64,000 nt of DNA. Source: Arthrobacter antibioticus. GTDB taxonomy: Bacteria; Actinomycetota; Actinomycetes; Actinomycetales; Micrococcaceae. Below, piece after piece: positions 56,929 to 64,000 of the stretch. Location of the stretch: contig NZ_JASISQ010000002.1 of the NCBI RefSeq assembly GCF_030063205.1, positions 1 to 64,000 of the forward strand, in the 5' to 3' direction. Position numbers and translations under genes: made by a program. Numbering within the stretch: the stretch's first letter is position 1; every line of letters starts with the position of its first letter. Below the pieces are notes generated by a model. That model had not been told where the DNA came from. It worked only from the letters and a program-made list of their open reading frames with translations, and searched no databases.

Positions 56929-58071
56929 TTAGTTGCCGCCAAGGGCGATCATGGCGTCTACGCGGGTCACCTTACGCACAGCAAGGGCCGAACCGCCCAG
57001 ACCAAGCGCCACAATCCCGAGTGCAGGCAGCAGAGTAGTCGCCGGGGTGAGCAGGAATGGGGCCACCTGCGAAGCAAAGATTCCACCCACAACGCCGATG
57101 AGCCCACCAACTCCGGCACCTGCCAGCAGGACCAGAGCTGCCTGCGTCAAAGCATCACGCAGGAGGTAACCACCCGAAGCGCCCATCGCCTTGAGAACTG
57201 CGATGTCCCGGGTGCGTTGGACAGTCCAAACGGTGAGGAAAGCAACAATGACAAGGGCTGAAATTCCGTACAAAAATGCCTGCATCATCAGCAGGGAGCC
57301 GTTCTCACTTTTATAGCCGCCCAAACCTTGGAACGATCCACTGCGTGTGGCGCTGACGGTGCCAGCCGTCGCGTTGACGCTGTTAGTGTCAACGGTGGCT
57401 CCCGGTGCGAAGCTCACAGCGAGAACTGTTGCAAGCTGGTCCGGGTCGCTAAGATGAGCCACCTTTTTCCAGGTGGAAAGGGTTGTCCAAACAACTGAAC
57501 TATGCGAGTACCACTGGTCGGGCACAATGTTGCCAATGCTCATTTGCGTTCCGGCGATAGTGACGGCATCGCCTGTGGCGAGTGAGAGTTCCTTGGCGAC
57601 GCTTTCGCCAATGACAACGGTTGAATCACTGATGTCCGACGGCGCGATCCCCGCTTGTCTGCCTTGCTCGCCAACCCCAAACACTGCGACGTTGGCAATT
57701 CCCTTACTGTCTCCGGCACCCTGAAAGCGGCTTTGGCTGATACCCAAAGGCACGGCTGATTGCACGCCGGGCTGCGCTGACCAGAGATCGGATTGTTTGG
57801 CCGTCACCTGACTTTCGGTGAAGGAAACCTTTGCTTCGTTCTTGGCAGGGGCGCCAAAAACTATCTGGCTCACTTTGGTGCCTGAGCTGCCTGAGCTTGA
57901 GGAGTTGCCTGAGCCGGTGCCCAGCTGCGCAATTGCGGAGGTGGATTGGTTGCCGAGCCCTGCTGTCAGGCCCGATAGCAGGACGAGCAGGAGGCTGATG
58001 AGGGCAACAACGGCCCCCATCAGGGCGAACCGTCCCTTGGCAAAGCGGATATCTCGGATCGCGAGGAACAT
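56929..58071 (-). CDS. FtsX-like ABC transporter permease
   Basis: The 380-residue protein has one N-terminal transmembrane helix (about 14-37), a large extracellular MacB-type domain, and three C-terminal helices with RTRDIAVLKAMGASGGYLLRD, the coupling helix. Topology 1+3 matches MacB/FtsX permeases. The transporter half is encoded downstream. It starts with ATG and a GAAGCTTCC-like upstream sequence, without strong ribosome-binding signal. Confidence 0.92.
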   Translation of the reverse strand: MFLAIRDIRFAKGRFALMGAVVALISLLLVLLSGLTAGLGNQSTSAIAQLGTGSGNSSSSGSSGTKVSQIVFGAPAKNEAKVSFTESQVTAKQSDLWSAQPGVQSAVPLGISQSRFQGAGDSKGIANVAVFGVGEQGRQAGIAPSDISDSTVVIGESVAKELSLATGDAVTIAGTQMSIGNIVPDQWYSHSSVVWTTLSTWKKVAHLSDPDQLATVLAVSFAPGATVDTNSVNATAGTVSATRSGSFQGLGGYKSENGSLLMMQAFLYGISALVIVAFLTVWTVQRTRDIAVLKAMGASGGYLLRDALTQAALVLLAGAGVGGLIGVVGGIFASQVAPFLLTPATTLLPALGIVALGLGGSALAVRKVTRVDAMIALGGN

Positions 58072-58260
58072 AGGAAGCTTCTTTCATGTGCCGGAAGAAC
58101 TGGTTGTCTTTCGGGTGGATATGTCAGTAATTCAACTTTCCCGCGGAAGAGCTGCTGTTCCATCGCGGGGTTGGTTGATCCGCCTCCTATGAAAAGTTGG
58201 AGGGCCCACTCAACCATTTGGTTGATTCCTCTGCTTGAATCCAACGCCTATGCTGGTGAC
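58072..58260. promoter_or_regulatory. divergent promoter region between ABC transporter and two-component genes
   Basis: This 189-base region separates the permease gene (minus) from the histidine kinase gene (plus). Promoters for both must be here, and it is the natural site for binding of the response regulator. I cannot identify an operator with confidence. Confidence 0.5.
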
Positions 58261-59559
58261 ATGTCTGCCATGGATGCCCCACCCGTCACCAGTGGCACGA
58301 TCCTTCGCTTTCTGCGTGTCACGTTGCACGTTGGCTTTGCGGTGCTGCTGAGCGTGGGCGTCGTCCGACTCCTAGTGGATCAAACTCACAGGCACGGGCG
58401 CTACTGGTTCCTGGCACTGTCGGTCCTTCTTGCGTTGACGTATTTACTCGGGACTGTGGCTGAAAAGCGTTTTTCGGCGGGGCTAACGCGCCGCAATCCG
58501 AGACGTTTCGCGGTGCTCTGGCTCGCTTTGATCACGCTCATGTGGGCCATACTTTTGCTCGGCTCGGTAGAGTTCTCCTGGCTTGTCTTCCCGTTGTTTT
58601 TCCTTCATTTGCATCTCTTGCCGCGCTGGGTGTCCCTGACCACGGTGGTTCTCATGACCGGTGGAGTCATTGTTGCGCAGTGGCTCTCAACGGGATCCAC
58701 TTTCCCTCCCCTGCCAGTGATAGTGGGGCCGGCCTTTGGTGCCGCTTTCGCAGTGGTCACTTCTATGGCCTACCAATTGCTGTACCGGGAAGGGGAATAC
58801 CAGCGTCAAGCGGCGGATGAGCTCCGGCGCACCCGCGCCCAGCTGGCCGCCACCCAGCACGAGTCGGGTGTTCTGGCTGAGCGTGCGAGATTGGCACGGG
58901 AAATCCATGACACTTTAGCCCAGGGTTTTTCCTCCATTATTTTGGTCTCGCGTGCAGCCTTGCGCAGCCTGGATTCCGGTGATTTGGAATCCGCCGGTGA
59001 GAGTTTGTCCATGGTTCAGGCCACTGCCGCGGAGAACTTGGCGGAGGCTAGGAGTTTTGTGCGTAACCTTTCTTCCCCGGCCCTTGCTGAGAGCTCTCTT
59101 GTAGAGAGCCTGTCCCGGCTCTGCATTAAAACGCAGGGCGAGTCCACTGCGCGTGGGGGCTCGTTGCGGTGCAGTTTCCGGTTGGATGGTGAGCCGATGG
59201 AGCTACCGCAGCCCTACAAAGTGACCCTTTTGCGTGCCGCTCAGGCGAGTCTCGCCAACGTCTGGATGCACGCTAAAGCCAAGTCCGCCGTCGTAAGTTT
59301 GGCGTTTCTGGGCAGCGAAGTGACCCTTGACGTGTACGACGACGGACTTGGCTTTAACCCGGAAGAGCTCGCCGACATTGTGGCCGGGCGTACGGATGGG
59401 AGTGGCTTTGGGTTGCGTTCCCTGCATGAACGAGTGGTGGCGCAGCAGGGGACGTTGGCAATCGAGTCAGCCCCGGGAGAGGGCACAGTGGTGGCCATCC
59501 GGTTGCCGCTGAATGGGGGCCGGCTGGTTCCCGAAGCAGCACAGGGGGAGATTCAATGA
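58261..59559 (+). CDS. two-component sensor histidine kinase (NarL-partner type)
   Basis: The 432-residue kinase has about five to six transmembrane helices (residues 20-170) with short loops and no large external domain. The HisKA_3 dimerisation region has phosphoacceptor His216 in LAREIHDTLAQGF, and the C-terminal HATPase has DDGLGFN and GSGFGLRSL. An intramembrane-sensing type is suggested. The open frame starts at 58171, but ATG 58261 is preferred as the membrane region starts soon after. It overlaps the response regulator gene by 4 bases. Confidence 0.9.
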   Translation: MSAMDAPPVTSGTILRFLRVTLHVGFAVLLSVGVVRLLVDQTHRHGRYWFLALSVLLALTYLLGTVAEKRFSAGLTRRNPRRFAVLWLALITLMWAILLLGSVEFSWLVFPLFFLHLHLLPRWVSLTTVVLMTGGVIVAQWLSTGSTFPPLPVIVGPAFGAAFAVVTSMAYQLLYREGEYQRQAADELRRTRAQLAATQHESGVLAERARLAREIHDTLAQGFSSIILVSRAALRSLDSGDLESAGESLSMVQATAAENLAEARSFVRNLSSPALAESSLVESLSRLCIKTQGESTARGGSLRCSFRLDGEPMELPQPYKVTLLRAAQASLANVWMHAKAKSAVVSLAFLGSEVTLDVYDDGLGFNPEELADIVAGRTDGSGFGLRSLHERVVAQQGTLAIESAPGEGTVVAIRLPLNGGRLVPEAAQGEIQ

Positions 59560-60206
59560 ATGAGATCCGGATTTTATTGGTAGATGACCACCCTGTGGTG
59601 CGGGCGGGTTTGCGGGCCATGCTGACCGAATTTGAGGGATTCACTGTGGTGGCTGAAGCGCCCGAAGGTGGTGCCGCCATTAAGGAGGTGCAGCGTCTGC
59701 AAACCTTGGGTGAACCTGTTGACGTGGTGCTCATGGACCTGCAAATGGGAAGCGGGATGGACGGGGTGAGTGCAACGAAGGCCATCAAGGAGTTATCCGG
59801 CGCACCGCCTGTGCTGATTCTAACTACCTATGACACTGATGCGGATATTTTGGCAGCCGTTGAGGCCGGGGCTAGCGGCTACATGCTCAAGGATGCCCCG
59901 CCCGAACAGATTCGTGGTGCGGTGCAATCGGCTGCTGCCGGGCAAACTGCCCTGGCACCGGAGGTTGCCGCCAGGCTGATGAGCCGGATCCGCAATCCCG
60001 CTCCGGTACTGTCTGCACGCGAAGTGGAACTTGTTGAACTGCTGGCCACGGGGATGGGCAACAAAGCTATCGCCAAGGCGCTGTTCATTTCTGAAGCGAC
60101 AGTAAAGACCCATCTTGTGCACATTTACGACAAATTGGGTGTTGACAACCGGACGGCAGCCATTGCGGCCGCGGTTTCGCGGCGCATCATCCGCAGTGCC
60201 GGGTAA
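59556..60206 (+). CDS. LuxR/NarL-family response regulator
   Basis: The 216-residue protein has a receiver domain with VDDHP at 9-13, phosphoacceptor Asp61 in VLMDLQMG and Lys in YMLKDAP, followed by a LuxR-type helix-turn-helix (LSAREVELVELLATGMGN, then ATVKTHLVHIYDKLGV). It starts with ATG overlapping the kinase stop. The divergent ABC exporter is the likely target. Confidence 0.93.
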   Translation: MNEIRILLVDDHPVVRAGLRAMLTEFEGFTVVAEAPEGGAAIKEVQRLQTLGEPVDVVLMDLQMGSGMDGVSATKAIKELSGAPPVLILTTYDTDADILAAVEAGASGYMLKDAPPEQIRGAVQSAAAGQTALAPEVAARLMSRIRNPAPVLSAREVELVELLATGMGNKAIAKALFISEATVKTHLVHIYDKLGVDNRTAAIAAAVSRRIIRSAG

Positions 60207-60309
60207 GAGTTGCCTGCCTGAGTGAACTTTCTATTAGAACTCCTTTAGATTCCTTGAAAGCGGCGTAGGCTCGTCAGTACCGTGTGCAAGGGGGCAGGAG
60301 GACTCGCCG

Positions 60310-61395
60310 GTGGCTATTTCGCAACATTGGTCGCGACAGCTTCACTTGAGCATGTCCATTATTTGTACGCTGTTGGCTTCCGGCGGCTTCGTGGCGGCCG
60401 GCTATGTTGGCACGTCCTCCGCGGATGCTGCTGCAGCTGTGTTCAGCCAAGAAAGCGGCCAGAGCGCCCAGGCCTCTCCGTATGTGGCCACGCTGGCCGG
60501 ATTTTATTCCAACGGCACCCAGCAATCCGATGTGACAGTTTCTTTTGCCGACGCAATTATTAGGGCGAGAAAGCCTACCGTCAAACCGATTTTCGATTTG
60601 ACCGATCCTACCGCCAACACGGGCCACCTTGTGCAGGGGGTCAATGCTCTGCGTGAGCGAACTCCCGAAATCTCCGCCGAGCTGATCTCTCAAGTGCGGA
60701 AAGACATTTTGACCGCGGCATACCAAGGTCTGGGACATCGCTACGTTTGGGGAGGGACCAGCTTCGACAACGGATGGGATTGTTCAGGGTTTGTGCAATG
60801 GGCCTATGGACAAGCCGGAGTGAGTCTGCCACGCACGGAACAGTGGCTACCCATGGTCGCGACCAACAACCCCCAGCCCGGCGATATTGTGGTGCAAAAC
60901 CCTGACGGTCCCAACCACTGGTCTCACATTGGCATCTACGTGGGAAATGGCAGGATGATCAGTGCGCTGAACCCGTCCGTAGGAACTTTTATGCACAGCC
61001 CGGCAGATGTCAGCAGCTCTTCGAGCTACTTCACCATGCCGGCATTCGCCACAGCTGATGAAAAGGCGAAGTCTGACGCAGCGAAAATCAAGGCTGCGGC
61101 GGCCACACCTCCGCCGTCCACGCCTCCGCCGGCCACAACGGCGGCGGCCACACCTCCGCCGTCGGACAAGTCCACGCCCAATCCGGCAGTCAGCACGGCG
61201 CCAAGCACTGGCCCTTCAGCCATACCCAGCACGAAGCCGGCTCCAACAGCATCGGAGACCCCAAAGCAACCAGGAACAACACCTGCCACAACCCCAGCTT
61301 CGGCGCCTGCACCCTCAGCGCCTAGTAGTTCGTCAGGTAGTTCGTCAGCTTCTGAATCATCGGGATCTTCAGCCGGCACCATTCTTTTGCGCTAG
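60310..61395 (+). CDS. secreted NlpC/P60-family peptidoglycan hydrolase
   Basis: The 361-residue protein has a signal peptide (about 1-40), a short linker, and an NlpC/P60 domain at about 135-235 with catalytic Cys158 in GWDCSGFVQWAYG, and His near 206 in WSHIGIYVGNG. A low-complexity tail rich in Thr, Pro, Ala and Ser fills residues 255-361, suitable for wall association. It likely cuts D-Glu-diaminopimelate or similar links. GTG start with AGGAGG 8 bases upstream. Confidence 0.9.
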   Translation: MAISQHWSRQLHLSMSIICTLLASGGFVAAGYVGTSSADAAAAVFSQESGQSAQASPYVATLAGFYSNGTQQSDVTVSFADAIIRARKPTVKPIFDLTDPTANTGHLVQGVNALRERTPEISAELISQVRKDILTAAYQGLGHRYVWGGTSFDNGWDCSGFVQWAYGQAGVSLPRTEQWLPMVATNNPQPGDIVVQNPDGPNHWSHIGIYVGNGRMISALNPSVGTFMHSPADVSSSSSYFTMPAFATADEKAKSDAAKIKAAAATPPPSTPPPATTAAATPPPSDKSTPNPAVSTAPSTGPSAIPSTKPAPTASETPKQPGTTPATTPASAPAPSAPSSSSGSSSASESSGSSAGTILLR

Positions 61396-61765
61396 TGCCG
61401 CCGCTGGAAAGAAGTGCCCGCATTGTGCCAACAGTTCCAGTACCTTCGACTTGCGCGGGCTGGGCGCATTAACGGGGTCGCCTTGGACGCGAATGGAAAG
61501 CAGCACCGATCATTTCCGGATCAATGAGTGTGGAACCGTTTCGGATCGGTTCGCTGGCATCGGTGAAGTCCTCAAAATGGGCAGCTCCAAGTCCATGTAA
61601 AACCCGGACAGGACACAGAACAAATCGGTACCGATCGTCTGCCATGTTCTAAGACGCAGTATCAACTTGGATCTGAGTGCTTTGAGACCGGTCCATCTGG
61701 GGCTTCTCGCAGGGTGCTCCAGAGCGATGGCGTCGGTGGGAACAAGGAGATGGGAGGATTGAGGT
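61396..61765. other. intergenic region before the ABC-F gene
   Basis: The 370 bases hold no convincing gene. The short frames crossing it show no motifs. The ABC-F promoter must be here; a GGGAGG ribosome-binding sequence lies at the right end. ABC-F genes can be controlled by attenuators, but I see no clear leader ORF and hairpin set. Confidence 0.55.
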
Positions 61766-63448
61766 GTGGGACATATTGACGTTGCAAACATTGACTATTT
61801 TCTCTCCGACGGACGGCAGCTGCTGAACGGGGTGAACTTCCGCGTCTCAGACGGCACCAAAACGGCGTTGATCGGGCCCAACGGAACGGGTAAAACCACG
61901 CTGTTACGTATCATCTGCCAAGACATTAAAGCTGATGAGGGAGCTGTGTCGCGTTCTGGAACCATGGGCGTAATGCGTCAGTTCGTGGGCCAGGTCCGCG
62001 ATGAGAGCACTGTGCGAGATCTCCTACTGTCCGTGGCAGCGAGCAATATCGCCGCAGCCGGTAAAGCCGTAGATGACGCAGAGCTGGCCATGGTGGAGCG
62101 CGATGACGAACCCAGCCAAATGGCGTATGCCCAAGCTATCGCTGACTGGGGTGATGCTGGTGGCTACGAAATGGAGACCACCTGGGATGAAGTCACTATG
62201 GCGGCAATGGGCATGGATTTCTACACTGCACAGTTCCGTAAAGCTTCCTCACTCAGTGGCGGCGAGCAAAAGCGTCTTGTTCTAGAGGCTTTATTTGCCG
62301 GACCTGACGAAGTATTGCTCCTTGATGAGCCTGATAACTACCTCGACGTACCGGGGAAACGCTGGCTTGAGACAAAAATGGGCTCATCGGAGAAGTCAGT
62401 TCTGTTCGTCAGTCACGATCGCGAACTTTTGGCCAATGCCGCAGACCGTATTGTCACCCTTGAACCCGGCATCAACGGGGCTTCCAGTTGGACGCACGGA
62501 GGCGGCTTCGAGTCCTACATCAAGGCACGCGAGGATCGCAATGCCCGCTTTGAAGAATTGCGCAAACGCTGGGACGAAGAGCACGTCAAACTCAAAGAAC
62601 TTGTCAACATGTACAAGAATAAGGCTGCGTTCCGCTCTGACATGGCAAACCGGTACCAAGCTGCTCAGTCGCGCCTTGCACAGTTTCTGGAGCAGGGGCC
62701 GCCGGAAGCGTTGCCCATTGAACAAAACGTAAAAATACGTCTCAAGGGTGGCCGGACAGCTAAGCGAGCTGTTATTGCCACCAAGTTGGAGCTGACCGGG
62801 CTCATGAAACCTTTCAGTACCGAAGTGTGGTTTGGCGACCGTGTCGGCGTTCTGGGCTCTAATGGATCGGGAAAATCTCACTTTCTGCGTCTTCTAGCCG
62901 CCGGTGGCTCAGACCCGGACAAGGAACATGAGCCAGTGTCCGACGTCGAAATCGCCCATGTGCCCCACGAAGGATCTGTGAAACTTGGCGCCCGTATCCG
63001 CCCGGGTTTCTTTGCTCAGACGCACGCGCGGCCTGACCTTCTCACCCGGACTTTGCTTGATATTTTGCACCGCGGCGATGAGCATCGTTCCGGTTTGGGC
63101 CGCGAAGCTGCTGCCGGGGCATTGGACCGTTATGGTCTGGCGGCAAGCTCGGAGCAGAAATATGATTCGCTATCGGGGGGACAGCAGGCCCGGTTTCAAA
63201 TTCTGCTGTTGGAGCTCTCCGGTGCAACATTGTTGCTACTGGATGAACCAACCGACAACTTGGACCTACACTCGGCCGAGGCTTTGGAGAAGGCCATAGA
63301 CTCTTTTGAAGGGACCGTTCTCGCTGTCACGCACGACCGCTGGTTTGCTCGCTCCTTTGACAGGTTCCTTGTTTTTGGTTCCGACGGGAAAGTCTATGAA
63401 TCCGATGAACCCGTTTGGGATGAGAAGCGGGTCGATCGAGCCCGCTAG
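61766..63448 (+). CDS. ABC-F family ATPase
   Basis: The 560-residue protein has two ABC cassettes and no membrane domain. Cassette 1 has GPNGTGKTT, SLSGGEQKRL and LLLDEPDNYLD; cassette 2 has GSNGSGKSH, LSGGQQARF and LLLDEPTDNLD. The linker between them (about 250-340) is rich in charged residues, as in ribosome-acting ABC-F proteins. Both Walker B glutamates are present. It may be a translation factor or an antibiotic-resistance protein; sequence alone does not tell. GTG start, GGAGG upstream. Confidence 0.9.
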   Translation: MGHIDVANIDYFLSDGRQLLNGVNFRVSDGTKTALIGPNGTGKTTLLRIICQDIKADEGAVSRSGTMGVMRQFVGQVRDESTVRDLLLSVAASNIAAAGKAVDDAELAMVERDDEPSQMAYAQAIADWGDAGGYEMETTWDEVTMAAMGMDFYTAQFRKASSLSGGEQKRLVLEALFAGPDEVLLLDEPDNYLDVPGKRWLETKMGSSEKSVLFVSHDRELLANAADRIVTLEPGINGASSWTHGGGFESYIKAREDRNARFEELRKRWDEEHVKLKELVNMYKNKAAFRSDMANRYQAAQSRLAQFLEQGPPEALPIEQNVKIRLKGGRTAKRAVIATKLELTGLMKPFSTEVWFGDRVGVLGSNGSGKSHFLRLLAAGGSDPDKEHEPVSDVEIAHVPHEGSVKLGARIRPGFFAQTHARPDLLTRTLLDILHRGDEHRSGLGREAAAGALDRYGLAASSEQKYDSLSGGQQARFQILLLELSGATLLLLDEPTDNLDLHSAEALEKAIDSFEGTVLAVTHDRWFARSFDRFLVFGSDGKVYESDEPVWDEKRVDRAR

Positions 63449-63549
63449 ACCCTGACCCACCCCCGATCACTGCGACCGGGGAAAAATCCATGGCGTTAGA
63501 GTTGGTTCAAAACGCCTTATAAAACACTTGTGTAAAGAGTAAATCCATC

Positions 63550-64000
63550 ATGAATCAGCGTGCGGTCCGTGCCGCGGCCATTGCCACCTTCTCAATCTTT
63601 GCCATTAACGGTTTTGTGTTCGCCAGCTGGGCCGCAAGAATCCCTGCCGTGACAAGGGTTTTGGAATTATCCGCAGGAGACATGGGCCTGCTGCTGCTAA
63701 CAATTGCTGCCGGATCCGTCATTGCACTGCCGTTGGCAGGAACAGTCGTAGGCCGGTTAGGTACGGCAAATACCATCCGCGTTGGTGGGTTCACAGCTGC
63801 TTTTGGTGGTCTGATCGTTGCTGTTGCGCTAGCTCAGCACTCCGTTGGGTTCACGGCTGCCGGACTGTTCTTTTTTGGTATAGGTATTGGCTTGTGGGAC
63901 GTAGCCCAGAACATTGAAGGTGCGGATGTTGAACGGCTGTTGCGTCGCACAGTCATGCCCCAGTTTCATGCAGGATTTAGCGGCGGGGCGCTTGTGGGTG
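63550..64000 (+). CDS. MFS transporter, truncated by the window edge
   Basis: The first 150 residues of a major facilitator begin at ATG 63550 (MNQRAVRAAAIATFSIFAIN) and include about four transmembrane helices, with FVFASWAARIPAVT and LPLAGTVVGRLG, the latter corresponding to the MFS loop 2-3. The remaining sequence is outside the window. Substrate unknown; the pattern resembles the sugar/fucose-like or YbjJ-type MFS branch. Confidence 0.85.
   Translation, partial: MNQRAVRAAAIATFSIFAINGFVFASWAARIPAVTRVLELSAGDMGLLLLTIAAGSVIALPLAGTVVGRLGTANTIRVGGFTAAFGGLIVAVALAQHSVGFTAAGLFFFGIGIGLWDVAQNIEGADVERLLRRTVMPQFHAGFSGGALVG

Noticed and set aside
61007-61600. 197-codon frame inside and after the NlpC/P60 gene
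   Set aside because: It is the shifted frame of a Pro/Ala-rich low-complexity tail and has no independent start signal.

Overview
The window is chromosomal DNA of an actinomycete, most likely a member of the Micrococcaceae close to Arthrobacter. This rests on gene order and protein content, not on a database search. The interval carries the replication-origin neighbourhood with nearly the same order as in Mycobacterium tuberculosis (Rv3907c-Rv3924c, dnaA, and Rv0001-Rv0020c). It is shown here with dnaA on the minus strand, so the mycobacterial left arm reads right to left.

Positions 1-12,540 hold the growth and division signalling block: tRNA-Leu, then fhaA-fhaB-pstP-rodA-pbpA-pknA-pknB in one overlapping plus-strand operon. 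A PP2C phosphatase, two PASTA Ser/Thr kinases and two FHA phospho-readers sit together with the SEDS polymerase and transpeptidase they are expected to control. Facing this operon are pabA/trpG, a small membrane protein and a class E sortase; crgA follows.

Positions 12,537-20,482 are partly accessory: a four-repeat acidic protein, a large ATPase/LuxR regulator, a dense cluster of DnaA boxes, a flavin reductase, a rhomboid protease, a cyclophilin, an amphipathic-repeat membrane protein and a DMT permease. Positions 20,593-33,265 return to the core: tRNA-Ala, a 39-residue DLW-39-like protein, tRNA-Ile, a DUF3566 protein, gyrA, gyrB, a DUF721 protein, recF, gnd, dnaN, the dnaA-dnaN origin region and dnaA. 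Positions 33,266-38,771 are rpmH-rnpA-yidD-yidC-khpB-rsmG-parA-parB, all on the plus strand.

From 38,772 to 42,392 there is a 3.6 kb stretch with no intact gene, four good parS sites plus one degenerate one, and two probable transposase remnants. An HNH/DUF222 gene follows, with a further parS upstream of it. Positions 44,878-51,950 carry trxA, trxB, a pseudokinase-like membrane protein, murJ, a NUDIX hydrolase and pcnA. The rest holds a phosphoglycerate-mutase-like phosphatase, a GT87-like membrane protein, a FAD oxidoreductase, a META lipoprotein, an ABC exporter divergent from a two-component system, an NlpC/P60 hydrolase, an ABC-F ATPase and the start of an MFS permease.

The least expected observations are the DnaA-box cluster about 15 kb from dnaA, which has more exact boxes than either dnaA-flanking region; the parS-rich, gene-free stretch; the GRY/DYG repeat protein; and the separation of the MurJ-associated pseudokinase from MurJ into its own gene. 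No CRISPR array, intact insertion sequence or prophage was seen.
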